Both the position numbers and the translations under genes were made by a program. DNA of 52,532 nucleotides, from the NCBI GenBank assembly GCA_015058875.1, contig SVBN01000015.1, forward strand, positions 1-52,532, read 5' to 3'. Positions 34,696 to 43,639 of this stretch are shown here, piece by piece. The stretch's first letter is position 1. Each line of letters starts with the position of its first letter. The notes below the pieces were generated by a model, which searched no databases, was not told where the DNA came from, and saw nothing but the letters and a program-made list of their open reading frames with translations. This DNA is from Erysipelotrichaceae bacterium. Lineage in GTDB: Bacteria; Bacillota_I; Bacilli_A; Erysipelotrichales; Erysipelotrichaceae.

Positions 34696-36129
34696 ATGAA
34701 AGCATTTATGGACAAAAACTTCCTGCTTGAAACAGAAACAGCGCAGCATCTGTTCCATGACTATGCGGATGCGATGCCGCTGGTTGACTACCACTGCCAT
34801 ATTTCTCCGAAAGAGATCTATGAAGACAGAAGATTCAACAATCTGGCGGAAGTCTGGCTGGGCGGAAAAAACCCGGACGGCACCTATTTCGGCGATCACT
34901 ACAAGTGGAGAGTCATGCGCTCCAACGGTGTGCCGGAAGATTACATCACAGGCGACAAGCCGGACTATGAACGTTTCCTGAAGTTCGTTGAAGCACTGGA
35001 AATGGCGATCGGCAACCCGATGTATCACTGGTGCAACCTGGAACTGCATAAGTTCTTCGGCGTTGAGGAACCGCTGACACTGGACAATGCCGAGGCAATC
35101 TGGAACAAGTGCAACGATATGCTGCAGAACGATCCGAATATGACCGTCCGCGGCCTGATCAGACAGTCCAACGTTGCCTTCATCGGTACAACCGATGATC
35201 CGGTCGACTCCCTGGAATGGCATAAGAAGATCCGTGAGGATGCGACAATTACCGTAAAGGTATGTCCGTCCTTCCGTCCCGACAAGGCCATCAACATTAA
35301 CAAGGAAGGCTTTGCGGATTATGTAAAGCTTCTGGCAAAGAGCGTCGGAAAAGAAACACTCAATTCCGCACAGGAAGTAATCGATGCACTGATTCAGCGC
35401 CTGGAATTCTTCGCGGAAATGGGATGCCGCGCAAGTGACCACGGTCTTGATTACATTCCGTTCCGCAAGGGCACGGAAGAAGAGATCAACGCCGCATTCA
35501 CAAAGGTCATGAACGGCGAATGCATCACTGTGGAAGAGGCTGAGAAGTATCAGACAGCGGTTCTGCTTGCACTCGGCAAAGCGTATCACCGTCTTGACAT
35601 CGCAATGCAGCTGCACTATTCCTGCCACAGAAATGCGAATGAGAGAATGTACCGTCTGCTCGGACCGGATACAGGCTTCGATATGATCGCCCAGAACAAC
35701 TGCGGCGAACTGATCGCAGACCTGCTTTCCGAACTGGATCAGACAGCGGAATGCCCGAAGACCATTCTGTATTCCCTGAACCCGGTTGACAATGAACTGC
35801 TCGGAACACTGCTCGGCTGCTTCCAGTCCGATGAAGTGCCCGGCAAGATCCAGCTCGGATCCGCATGGTGGTTCAATGATACAAAGTCCGGCATGGAAGA
35901 TCAGATGAGAGCTCTGGCAAACCTCGGCCTGCTCGGAAACTTCGTCGGCATGCTGACAGATTCGAGATCCTTCCTGTCCTATGCACGTCACGACTACTTC
36001 CGCCGCATTATGTGCAACATGGTCGGCAATTGGGTAGAAAACGGTGAATATCCGAATTTCGAAGCTTCCCTGAAGAAGATTGTCGAAGGCATCAGCTATA
36101 CAAACGCTGCCCGTTACTTCCACCTGTAA
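34696..36129 (+). CDS. uxaC: Glucuronate/galacturonate isomerase
   Basis: A 477-residue UxaC that converts D-galacturonate to D-tagaturonate (or glucuronate to fructuronate), first step of the isomerase pathway. The metal-site motif LVDYHCHISPKEIYED near residue 27 and C-terminal WWFNDTKSGME and LTDSRSFLSYARHDYFRR are family-typical. The start at 34696 follows GGAG at 34681-34684; the open frame runs upstream through kdgK in another frame and was not used. Last gene of the island, before a strong terminator. Confidence 0.95.
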   Translation: MKAFMDKNFLLETETAQHLFHDYADAMPLVDYHCHISPKEIYEDRRFNNLAEVWLGGKNPDGTYFGDHYKWRVMRSNGVPEDYITGDKPDYERFLKFVEALEMAIGNPMYHWCNLELHKFFGVEEPLTLDNAEAIWNKCNDMLQNDPNMTVRGLIRQSNVAFIGTTDDPVDSLEWHKKIREDATITVKVCPSFRPDKAININKEGFADYVKLLAKSVGKETLNSAQEVIDALIQRLEFFAEMGCRASDHGLDYIPFRKGTEEEINAAFTKVMNGECITVEEAEKYQTAVLLALGKAYHRLDIAMQLHYSCHRNANERMYRLLGPDTGFDMIAQNNCGELIADLLSELDQTAECPKTILYSLNPVDNELLGTLLGCFQSDEVPGKIQLGSAWWFNDTKSGMEDQMRALANLGLLGNFVGMLTDSRSFLSYARHDYFRRIMCNMVGNWVENGEYPNFEASLKKIVEGISYTNAARYFHL

Positions 36130-36145
36130 TTCAAAGATCAAAACC

Positions 36146-36182
36146 GAAGAATATGTATGACTGTTCATGCATATTCTTTTTT
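36146..36182 (+). terminator. Terminator of the pectin/galacturonate island
   Basis: AGAATATG-T-ATGA pairs with TCAT-G-CATATTCT around a CTGT loop (13 pairs with one T-G), followed by a T-run to 36182. Confidence 0.88.
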
Positions 36183-36255
36183 GTATGCCACTGTCCCCTG
36201 CCACTTATGAAGGCCTCAGATCCGGTGATAATATGAATCGCAGGGAGAAAAGAAT

Positions 36256-37698
36256 ATGATGAAACGGACAAAATTTTTGAATTTCATTCTGGCTGCGGGA
36301 ATGTGCTTCGGAATGAGCGCATGCGGATCAGCCGGATCTTCGGAAACTGCCGCGAAGGAAACGGCCACTCCGGCGGAAACAGCAGAGCCGGATGTCACCG
36401 CGGCGCCCTCTCCTGCTGAAACGGAAGAAGCACTTGTGTTCCGGGGGACTGCATCACTGGATGAAGCGGTTCTGCTGGATGAGGCGGATATCCGGATCCT
36501 GCTCAGGAATCTGGAGTGTGATGACAGGCGTGTATCATACGAAATTGCATTTGAAAACAATACGGACCGGAAACTGACGTTTAAATCCGGTACCGAATGG
36601 ACAAATCCCATGTCTGTCAACCGCTATATGCTGAACAGCAGTTCAAATACATTCCTGATGGAAAGTGTTGAACCCGGTGCACAGAGTACGGAGCACATGG
36701 ACTTCATGACAGAAGATCTGCTGGCATACGGCATTACGGATATTGCCGAGATGGAATTCAGATTTAATATCACCGATGACTCCGGTGATGAATACCTGCG
36801 CACCGGTCCGCTGAAGGCCGAAACCTCTGCCGCCGGAGGATATGATTTTACCGGAGACACCTATCTGAAATCGGTACAGGAAGGGAATCCTGCGGAATGG
36901 ATGGGAGAACCGGTGGTAAATGTCGTAAGCGGAAATTATTTTGAGGCGGAAGGAGTCCGGGTGATTTCCGCAGCGGTTACGGCAGATGACATTGTCTTCG
37001 TTGAAGCCGAAAACACCTCAGATCAGGCGCAGATTCTGAGCTATGACATGCTCGCCGTAAATCATGTCAATTTTCCGAAGGCTATGGGAGATGTCAATCT
37101 TCTGCTTCTGAATCCTCACAGCAGGGGATTCTTCAGGATCCGCCCCGCAGCCCTGCACGCGGCTGAAGCCGATGATTTCGGCGTCGGCAGTATTGCGGAT
37201 CTTTCCTTCTATGCCGCAGTCATGGACGAGAACCGGGAAGAACTTACCGGGCAGACATATACGGATATTCTGCTGGCAACCGGCGTTCCCGAAACAGACA
37301 TGAGCGGGGAAGAACTGTACAGCAATAACGGAATCCGTCTGATTCTGAAAGGAACAGCCGAAAATGAAGACTTCTTCTATGTGCTTCTGACGGCTGTGAA
37401 TGAGAGAGAAGAACCGGTATATCTTTATAACGATGTGAGAATGGAAGGACTCAGTGTATACGTTAACGGGGTGCAGACCGTATTCGGAAATGATGATTTC
37501 GAACTGAAAGTCGCTCCCGGAAATGCCGGTGCCATTGAATTCAGCATAGACAAGGTCAACAGTACAATTGCGCTGGAAAACATCGGCATTGCACCGGAAG
37601 ATATTCATACGGTGGATATGACACTGGCTGTCGCGGAAGGCACAAAGGAGAATGTCATTGACATGGCTTCCTTCACCGCCAGACTGAAGGAAGAATAA
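36256..37698 (+). CDS. Lipoprotein with three similar Ig-like modules, function unknown
   Basis: A 480-residue lipoprotein; the signal ends in MSAC with Cys23, followed by a Thr/Ala/Glu/Pro-rich linker to about residue 60. Three modules of about 110-120 residues follow, each starting with a short strand before hydrophobic residues (ADIRILLRNL, GVRVISAAV, GIRLILKGT) and including a PGA/NPH turn and a closing MEFRF/LSFYA/VDMTL strand. I read these as a diverged triplication of a beta-sandwich. No catalytic motif. Own transcription unit between two terminators. Confidence 0.82.
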   Translation: MMKRTKFLNFILAAGMCFGMSACGSAGSSETAAKETATPAETAEPDVTAAPSPAETEEALVFRGTASLDEAVLLDEADIRILLRNLECDDRRVSYEIAFENNTDRKLTFKSGTEWTNPMSVNRYMLNSSSNTFLMESVEPGAQSTEHMDFMTEDLLAYGITDIAEMEFRFNITDDSGDEYLRTGPLKAETSAAGGYDFTGDTYLKSVQEGNPAEWMGEPVVNVVSGNYFEAEGVRVISAAVTADDIVFVEAENTSDQAQILSYDMLAVNHVNFPKAMGDVNLLLLNPHSRGFFRIRPAALHAAEADDFGVGSIADLSFYAAVMDENREELTGQTYTDILLATGVPETDMSGEELYSNNGIRLILKGTAENEDFFYVLLTAVNEREEPVYLYNDVRMEGLSVYVNGVQTVFGNDDFELKVAPGNAGAIEFSIDKVNSTIALENIGIAPEDIHTVDMTLAVAEGTKENVIDMASFTARLKEE

Positions 37699-37726
37699 GC
37701 TCCTTCGTACATAACGGACATTACAG

Positions 37727-37756
37727 GGATGACTGCAGATATGCGGTCATCCTTTT
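37727..37756 (+). terminator. Terminator after the three-module lipoprotein gene
   Basis: GGATGAC-T-GCA pairs with TGC-G-GTCATCC around a GATA loop (11 pairs with one T-G), followed by TTTT. Confidence 0.87.
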
Positions 37757-37787
37757 CGGACGGATGAGCAGGAATTCCGGCAGGCAT

Positions 37788-37793
37788 TATAAT
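37788..37793 (+). promoter_or_regulatory. Perfect -10 box adjacent to a start codon
   Basis: TATAAT lies six bases upstream of ATG 37800. The region between the previous terminator and this start is only 43 bases, so this is the likely promoter, which would place the transcript start at or next to the start codon. No good -35 is present at proper spacing (best TGAGCA). Confidence 0.45.
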
Positions 37794-37799
37794 AGGAAT

Positions 37800-39116
37800 A
37801 TGACGATGAATATGATCAGGAACTGTCTGCTTCTTATGATGCTTTCAGTCATTATGGGCGGATGTGCAGAACCGGCCGAAGAAACAGAAACGGCTGTGAC
37901 GGCCCCGCCTGATGCGGCTGAGGTGATGCAGAAGCAGGCATATACACTGGAAAAGATTGTGATCCTGAGCAGGCACAATCTCCGCTCTCCGGTCTCTTCC
38001 GGTGATGCCGGGATTGATGCCATGAGCATTTATCCGTGGTTTCCCTGGACTTCCGCACCGGGAGAGCTCTCGGCAAAAGGAGAACTTCTGGAAAAAGAGA
38101 TGGGTGAATACTTCCGGGAGCGGATGAAACAGGAAGGGTTGAACCCGGATCGGGACAATGTCCGCATCTATGCCAATTCCATGCAGAGAACCATCCGTAC
38201 CGCAGAGTGCTTTCTGGACGGGTTTATGCCGGAAGCGGACATTGAGACGGAGATCCGCGGGGAATACGGGACGATGGACCCGGTCTTCATGCCTTCCGTG
38301 CGTTATTACAGCCCTTCCTATGACAGTGCCGTGCAGACGGTATTTGAAGAGATGAAAGCACAGGATAAAAGATATCGGAGACTGCAGGAAGATTATGATC
38401 TGCTTGCGGATGTCACCGGGTATGAACAGACACAGGGATATACGGAAGGACGGCTGCGGCCGCTGGATGCGTCCGATACACAGCTGATACTGTATCCGGA
38501 TACTCCGCCCGGAATTGAGGGATCACTGGTGAATGCATGCCGGCTGGCCGACGGACTGCTGCTGCAGTATTATGAGGAACCGGATCTTCAGAAAGCGGGA
38601 TTCGGAAGAACTCTGAGTGAGGAAGAATGGAAGCGGATCACGGAAATAAAGGAACTGTACAATGATACGCAGTATTCCATGGAACTGATTGCTTCATCCG
38701 TGTCCCATCCGCTGCTGGAAGAGCTTTATGGAGAGATGATGAATGAAGATCATGATTTTTCTATGATCTGCGGTCACGACAGCAATCTCACTTCCATTCT
38801 GTCTGCACTCGGCGTCAGTGATTATGAACTGCCGCATACGCCGGAAATACATACGCCGATCGGCGGGAAGTTTGTGGTGGAGGTATGGAAAGATGAGGAT
38901 GGAAACCGGTTTGTTCTGCCGGTAATTGTTTATCAGAATGCGGAACAGATCAGGAGTGTTTCTGATCTGTCTTCAGAGAATCCGCCGGAAATATATGAGC
39001 TTTCTTTTGAAGGCATGCAGAAGAATGAAGACGGAATGTATCCGTATGATGCATGGATGGAGCGGATGGAAGCGGCAGTGAACCGGCTGGATCAGATCCG
39101 GGAAGCATACAGATAA
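37800..39116 (+). CDS. Histidine-acid-phosphatase family lipoprotein (phytase-like)
   Basis: A 438-residue histidine phosphatase. The active-site motif is LSRHNLRSPV, a variant of RHGxRxP with Asn for Gly, and the distal acid motif is CGHDSNLTSIL. The N-terminal signal ends in MGGC, so it is surface-anchored. It would release phosphate from sugar phosphates or phytate outside the cell. Start uncertain: ATG 37800, 37806 and 37812 all fit; an ATG 12 codons upstream has an atypical N-region and lies before the likely promoter start. Confidence 0.85.
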   Translation: MTMNMIRNCLLLMMLSVIMGGCAEPAEETETAVTAPPDAAEVMQKQAYTLEKIVILSRHNLRSPVSSGDAGIDAMSIYPWFPWTSAPGELSAKGELLEKEMGEYFRERMKQEGLNPDRDNVRIYANSMQRTIRTAECFLDGFMPEADIETEIRGEYGTMDPVFMPSVRYYSPSYDSAVQTVFEEMKAQDKRYRRLQEDYDLLADVTGYEQTQGYTEGRLRPLDASDTQLILYPDTPPGIEGSLVNACRLADGLLLQYYEEPDLQKAGFGRTLSEEEWKRITEIKELYNDTQYSMELIASSVSHPLLEELYGEMMNEDHDFSMICGHDSNLTSILSALGVSDYELPHTPEIHTPIGGKFVVEVWKDEDGNRFVLPVIVYQNAEQIRSVSDLSSENPPEIYELSFEGMQKNEDGMYPYDAWMERMEAAVNRLDQIREAYR

Positions 39117-39138
39117 AAACAGCGGAACAGACCGCTGT
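39112..39138 (-). terminator. Terminator of the rpiR-type gene
   Basis: Reading the minus strand, ACAGCGG-TCTGTT-CCGCTGT (seven perfect pairs) is followed by TTTTT. Its tail overlaps the end of the convergent phosphatase gene, for which the same hairpin may slow transcription. Confidence 0.72.
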
Positions 39139-39181
39139 CAATTGAATCCTATTTCAAAACGGATTTCTTCTTATCGGAACA

Positions 39182-39958
39182 TCAGTCATCTGATCCGGTT
39201 CCGGGGGAATCTGTTTTTTCGTCTTCCTTCAGAACCTGGGCAACGATGTCATTGAACATCAGGAATGCAAAGGTGTCGGAAAGGACGGTATTCGCTGTTT
39301 CGGAAAGAGAAACGGACGGCAGTGAGATCACTTCATCAAAATTATGACGCAGCGGATGCTTGGAATTGATGGTAATGAGAACAAGGTACGGCTTATCGGT
39401 TTCTTCGGAACGGAACTTGCGCATCAGTTCCTGATGGGAGGAACCGCTGATCGCTGAGTAAACAATGACCATATCATCGGAGTGAATGTGATAGGGGATA
39501 AAATCAGATGCCGGCAGCTGGGCAATGATATCCTTTTCGAAATTCAGTGCTATCAGCATCTCTTCCGCCGGAAGCCGGGACAGATTTGCACCGAACAGCA
39601 GTACTCTGCGGCTTTCTTTCATTTTCCGCACAAGATTCTTAACAACATCGCGGTCGGTTGTTTCGTATACCTGCTTCAATAGTTTTCCGTAAACATCCGC
39701 ATTGTTCTGCCGGCCGGGATCTTTGGAAAGTTCTTTAATATCCTGGGCAAACTGATACTGGAATTCCGCAAAACCGCCGAATCCGAGCTTCTGGGCAAAG
39801 CGGGTCAGGGCAGGCTTGGAAAAGCCGCCGCTGGATGCGATCTCACTGATCGGAAGGGAAGCGTATTCCCCGGGGAATTTCTTAATTGCTTCATATATCT
39901 TGCGGTCGTTTTTGGAAAAGGAAGTTTTTCGGGAATCCATCAGGTCTATTACATTCAT
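39182..39958 (-). CDS. RpiR/MurR-family transcriptional regulator
   Basis: A 258-residue regulator. The N-terminal HTH_6 domain (residues 1-77) includes LPISEIASSGGFSKPALTRF, and the C-terminal SIS domain (about 105-230) binds a phosphosugar (VLLFGANLSRLPAEE, VYSAISGSSHQEL). The start at 39958 follows AGGAG; an upstream ATG lacks a site. It is divergent from the PTS EIIC gene, with a palindrome between them, and probably controls the EIIC-deacetylase-GH1 operon in response to a phosphorylated amino or beta-glucoside sugar. Effector inferred. Confidence 0.92.
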   Translation of the reverse strand: MNVIDLMDSRKTSFSKNDRKIYEAIKKFPGEYASLPISEIASSGGFSKPALTRFAQKLGFGGFAEFQYQFAQDIKELSKDPGRQNNADVYGKLLKQVYETTDRDVVKNLVRKMKESRRVLLFGANLSRLPAEEMLIALNFEKDIIAQLPASDFIPYHIHSDDMVIVYSAISGSSHQELMRKFRSEETDKPYLVLITINSKHPLRHNFDEVISLPSVSLSETANTVLSDTFAFLMFNDIVAQVLKEDEKTDSPGTGSDD

Positions 39959-39979
39959 ATAGTTATCTCCTGCGATGAC

Positions 39980-39985
39980 ATTATA
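39980..39985 (-). promoter_or_regulatory. -10 box of the rpiR-type gene
   Basis: A perfect TATAAT on the minus strand, 22 bases upstream of the start codon. No clear -35 at 17 bases; the upstream region is very AT-rich. Confidence 0.45.
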
Positions 39986-39998
39986 CAATAAATTAAAC

Positions 39999-40010
39999 GA
40001 AATATATTTC
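39999..40010. promoter_or_regulatory. Probable RpiR operator
   Basis: GAAATATATTTC, a perfect 12-base palindrome between the divergent -10 box of the regulator and the -35 box of the EIIC operon. RpiR-family operators commonly have GAAA/TTTC half-sites. Confidence 0.45.
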
Positions 40011-40028
40011 AAAAGCGCAAAAATAATA

Positions 40029-40057
40029 TTGACACATGTTTTATGTTGAGCTATATT
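40029..40057 (+). promoter_or_regulatory. Sigma-A promoter of the EIIC operon
   Basis: Consensus TTGACA (40029-40034), a 17-base spacer and TATATT (40052-40057). The predicted start near 40064 gives a leader of about 77 bases before ATG 40141. A cre-like site follows directly. Confidence 0.78.
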
Positions 40058-40069
40058 GTGATCGTGAGA

Positions 40070-40083
40070 ATAAAGCGCTTTCT
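40070..40083. promoter_or_regulatory. CcpA cre-like site
   Basis: ATAAAGCGCTTTCT matches the cre consensus at 12 of 14 positions with a perfectly symmetrical core AAAGCGCTTT. It sits a few bases past the predicted transcription start. Confidence 0.55.
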
Positions 40084-40140
40084 CAAGGGGAGCCGCACAG
40101 CCTGATCAGCTATGCGGAAGAAAACAGGAGAGAAGAAAAC

Positions 40141-41400
40141 ATGGAAAACTTCATGGACAAACTGATTGCGGTTTCGGGGAAATTCGCACAGAACAAAGCA
40201 TTGAATATCATTCAGGGAGCCTTCATGATGATGATGCCTGTCACCATGGTCGGAGGTTTCACAGCACTCTTCAACGGTATCGGAGTTGACGCCTACCAGG
40301 CGTTCATCGCTTCCGCCGGAATCAAGGATGTTCTCAGCGTTATCTACCAGTGGACAATCGGAATGTTCGGTGTGTATGTAGCATTCCTTGTTGCCTATCA
40401 GTTTGCGAATGTATATAAGTGCGCAAAATCAAACATCGCTGTCGGTCTGACATCACTGGTCTGCTTCATGATTGTCACGCCGTTTGTTGTGCCGGATGAG
40501 CCGTATGCCGCAAGTTCGCTTCCGCTGAACTGGCTCGGATCCAGCGGTCTGTTTACAGCAATCATCATCGGCTTTGTGACAGGATTTATCTTCCTGTTCT
40601 GCCAGAAAAACAATATTGTAATCAAGCTTCCGGATCAGGTTCCGCCGATGGTATCCGCACAGTTCACAAGCATTATCCCGGCTGCCCTGGCAATGATTCT
40701 GTTCGGAATTGTCGGAAAGATCTTTGCCGGAACATCTCTAGGTTCCTTCCATCAGCTGATTTATACAATCGTTTCCACGCCGCTGCACGCAGTTGGTTCC
40801 AATATCTTCGGACAGTGGATTCTGATGATTGTGCTCTACGGTCTCTGGTTCTGCGGTATCCACGGCGGCATGACATGCGGTCCGATCATCATGATGCTGT
40901 TCATGCAGCTTCAGATGGAAAACATGACTGCTTACCAGGCAGGTCAGGCAATTCCGAATATGGTTGCCGGCGATGCGCTTTCCTTCGGTACAGGTTCGCT
41001 GCCGATGCTTATCGCAGCGCTGATCTTCTGCAGATCCGAATCCTGCAAGTCCATTACCAGACTCGGTTTTATCCCGGCGTTCTTCGGTGTCGATGAACCG
41101 ATTTACTTCGGAATGCCGATGATTCTGAATCCGATCTTCTTTGTACCGTGGGTACTGGTCGCTCCGACGGTTTCCGTTCTCGGCACGTATCTGCTGAAGA
41201 TGATCGGCCTGCTCTCCTACAGCAACTGCACAGCCGGATCCAATGCATCAAACCTTCCGTTCTTTGTCGGAAACATGATGAACTACGGCGTTTCCGGTCT
41301 GATCTGGGGATGCGTCCTGTTTGTGATCATTGTTCTTGCCTACATTCCGTTCGTCAAGGCATATGACAAGCAGATGCTGGAACAGGAAAACAATCAGTAA
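40141..41400 (+). CDS. PTS system EIIC, lactose/cellobiose family
   Basis: A 419-residue polytopic membrane channel of the Lac/cellobiose PTS family, with the GIHGGM loop and the substrate-site segment FFGVDEPIYFGMPM. It imports a beta-linked disaccharide while it is phosphorylated by EIIB. No EIIA or EIIB gene is present in the window, so partners must be encoded elsewhere. The start at 40141 follows AGGAG. It heads the operon with the deacetylase and two GH1 genes, though a terminator follows it directly. Confidence 0.93.
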   Translation: MENFMDKLIAVSGKFAQNKALNIIQGAFMMMMPVTMVGGFTALFNGIGVDAYQAFIASAGIKDVLSVIYQWTIGMFGVYVAFLVAYQFANVYKCAKSNIAVGLTSLVCFMIVTPFVVPDEPYAASSLPLNWLGSSGLFTAIIIGFVTGFIFLFCQKNNIVIKLPDQVPPMVSAQFTSIIPAALAMILFGIVGKIFAGTSLGSFHQLIYTIVSTPLHAVGSNIFGQWILMIVLYGLWFCGIHGGMTCGPIIMMLFMQLQMENMTAYQAGQAIPNMVAGDALSFGTGSLPMLIAALIFCRSESCKSITRLGFIPAFFGVDEPIYFGMPMILNPIFFVPWVLVAPTVSVLGTYLLKMIGLLSYSNCTAGSNASNLPFFVGNMMNYGVSGLIWGCVLFVIIVLAYIPFVKAYDKQMLEQENNQ

Positions 41401-41413
41401 TAGAAACAGCACA

Positions 41414-41443
41414 GGCGGAGGTGGGAAAACACTTCCGCCTTTT
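41414..41443 (+). terminator. Terminator after the EIIC gene
   Basis: GGCGGA-G-GTG pairs with CAC-T-TCCGCC (ten pairs with one G-T) around a six-base loop, followed by TTTT. The deacetylase gene starts 19 bases later, so it probably acts as a partial terminator within the operon. Confidence 0.8.
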
Positions 41444-41462
41444 ATAAAACAGGAAAAGGAGA

Positions 41463-42260
41463 ATGAATATGAAATTACTTGTGCAGAGTGACGATTACGG
41501 AATTACAAGAGCGGTATCCCTCGGATGCATTCATGCAATTAAGAACGGTGTCGTGAGAAATACCGGCATGTTTGCCAATATGCCGTGGATTGAGGAATGC
41601 GTGGAATGGATCAGGCCGTATCTGGATCAGATCGCCTTCGGCATTGACCTGAATGCTTCCACAGGCCCGTCCGTTCTCGGCCATGAAAAAGTCCCGGCGC
41701 TGACACATGAAGACGGATCATTCCTCGGCTCGAAAGAAAACCGGGCACTGGACACCGATGAAAACAATCATGATCATCTGGCTGCCCACAGAGATGAGCT
41801 CTATGCCGAGTTCAAAGCGCAGATCGAGCGTTATATCGAGCTGGTCGGACATAAGCCGGATTATATTCACAACCATGCTTACGGTACGGCCACAACCGAT
41901 GAAGTGACAAGAACGCTGGCAAAAGAATACGGGGTGCTCTGCACGGTTGCGTTCATGGATCGTCCGGAAGTAAAGGAAGCAGGCATGGGCTGGTATGTCT
42001 GGGGAGGACCGGAAGCACAGTTGAAGGAAGATCCGGTCAGCTATATCACCGAAGACAAAGGCGGCATTCTGGGAAAAGAATACGGCTACATTGTCTCGCA
42101 CTGCGGTTATGCCGATGCGGAGCTGTTTGATCTGACCAGCTTTAGCTTATGCAGAGTAAAGGACCTGGAATGCATGACGGGTGATGCCGTAAAAAACTGG
42201 GTGAAGGAAAACAGGATTGAACTTGCATCATTTAAGGATCTGCCTGAGGAATGGAAATGA
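41463..42260 (+). CDS. chbG: ChbG/YdjC-family carbohydrate deacetylase
   Basis: A 265-residue deacetylase. The metal/catalytic Asp pair lies in QSDDYGITR (Asp10-Asp11) and the metal His residues in YIHNHAYG. ChbG removes an acetyl group from imported chitobiose-6-phosphate so that a phospho-glycosidase can act. Here it sits between a cellobiose-family EIIC and a GH1 phospho-glycosidase, which fits uptake of chitobiose or a related N-acetylated beta-sugar. Ribosome site AAAAGGAG. Its stop overlaps the next start by four bases. Confidence 0.9.
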   Translation: MNMKLLVQSDDYGITRAVSLGCIHAIKNGVVRNTGMFANMPWIEECVEWIRPYLDQIAFGIDLNASTGPSVLGHEKVPALTHEDGSFLGSKENRALDTDENNHDHLAAHRDELYAEFKAQIERYIELVGHKPDYIHNHAYGTATTDEVTRTLAKEYGVLCTVAFMDRPEVKEAGMGWYVWGGPEAQLKEDPVSYITEDKGGILGKEYGYIVSHCGYADAELFDLTSFSLCRVKDLECMTGDAVKNWVKENRIELASFKDLPEEWK

Positions 42261-43639
42261 TGAAGCTGCCGGAAACATTTCTCTGGGGTGCTTCCACCAG
42301 TGCATTCCAGATTGAAGGGGCATACAATCTGGACGGAAAGGGACTGGCAACGACCGATGTCAGAGCGGTTCCGGAAGGAATTGCCGATACCAAGGTGGCC
42401 TGCGATCATTATCACCACTGGAAAGAAGATGTCGATCTGATGGCGGAGCTCGGCCTGAAGACATACCGGATGGGATTCTCATGGAGCCGGATCATGCCGG
42501 ATGAGACGCTTGTTCCGAATGAAAAGGGCCTGGCATTCTACGATCAGCTGATCGATTATCTGCTGGAGAAGGGAATTGAACCCTTTGTCACACTGTATCA
42601 TTTCGAATGCCCGCAGGCGCTGGTTGATGCATTCGGCGGCTGGAAGAGCAGGAAGATGATCGATGCCTATGTGAAGTATGCGGAAGTATGCTTCCGTCAT
42701 TTCAAAGGCAGGGTCACAAAATGGGTGACGGTCAACGAGCAGTTCATTGCGACGGCCGCACCGGGGCTGGCAATGGAATACATGGAAGATCCGCAGCAGC
42801 GGGCAGAATGGATCTGGCAGATCAGCTATCATGTTTCCCTGGCAGAGCATCAGGCCTTTGCCCTGCTCAGAACCATTGATCCGGATGCCGTCATCGGACC
42901 GGTATGCTCGATTCAGGTGGTATATCCGGCTTCTTCGGCTCCGGAAGATATCTGTGCCGCGCAGGAAGCGGAAGAAATGATGGAATTTGCCCTGCTGGAT
43001 ATGAGCGTATACGGAGAATACTCTCCGTTTGCCCGCACATGGCTGAAGGAGAGGAATCTGTATCCGGAGACGGAAGCCGGCGATGAAGCTGTTCTGCACG
43101 GCTCGCAGCCCGATTTTATCGGCGTGAACTACTATTTCAGCACCTGTGCGAAATATGAGAAAAAGCCGTTTGATTTCAGTACATCATTTTTCTGGGCGGC
43201 GGATGACTGCCGGATCATACCGAATGAAAACCTGCAGAAGACGGAATGGATGGATATGGGAATCGATCCGCAGGGTCTGTACAACGGCATGAGAAAGATC
43301 TGGGAGCGCTATCGTCTGCCGATGATTGTCACGGAAAACGGCATGGCAGTCAGTGAGGTTCCCGATGAAGAAGGAAAGATTCACGATTCCTACAGAATTG
43401 AATACCTCAGGAATCATATCGGGGAGGTCATGCGCCTGAGGCAGGAGGGATATCCGGTATTCGGATACTGCCCGTGGAGCTTTATCGATGTGCTGTCATC
43501 CCATCAGGGCTTTTCGAAACGCTACGGACTGGTGTTTATCGACCGTACGGAAACGGATCCGAAGGACTGCCGGAGAATCAGAAAAGACAGCTTTGCATGG
43601 TATCATGATGTTATAGCAGAGGACGGAAAAAATATATGA
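42257..43639 (+). CDS. GH1 6-phospho-beta-glycosidase
   Basis: A 460-residue family 1 glycoside hydrolase. Acid/base Glu161 lies in VNEQ and nucleophile Glu360 in VTENGM. The C-terminal segment SSHQGFSKRYGLVF matches the Ser/Lys/Tyr phosphate-binding signature of 6-phospho-beta-glucosidases. It would cleave the phospho-disaccharide delivered by the EIIC. The start at 42257 has GAGGA seven bases upstream and gives an ATGA overlap with the deacetylase; the ATG at 42251 would abut the ribosome site. Coupled to the second GH1 gene by a further ATGA. Confidence 0.92.
   Translation: MMKLPETFLWGASTSAFQIEGAYNLDGKGLATTDVRAVPEGIADTKVACDHYHHWKEDVDLMAELGLKTYRMGFSWSRIMPDETLVPNEKGLAFYDQLIDYLLEKGIEPFVTLYHFECPQALVDAFGGWKSRKMIDAYVKYAEVCFRHFKGRVTKWVTVNEQFIATAAPGLAMEYMEDPQQRAEWIWQISYHVSLAEHQAFALLRTIDPDAVIGPVCSIQVVYPASSAPEDICAAQEAEEMMEFALLDMSVYGEYSPFARTWLKERNLYPETEAGDEAVLHGSQPDFIGVNYYFSTCAKYEKKPFDFSTSFFWAADDCRIIPNENLQKTEWMDMGIDPQGLYNGMRKIWERYRLPMIVTENGMAVSEVPDEEGKIHDSYRIEYLRNHIGEVMRLRQEGYPVFGYCPWSFIDVLSSHQGFSKRYGLVFIDRTETDPKDCRRIRKDSFAWYHDVIAEDGKNI

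Noticed and set aside
40036-40140. Extension of the EIIC protein upstream to ATG 40036
   Set aside because: It would start within the promoter and include the cre site; ATG 40141 has a clear AGGAG.
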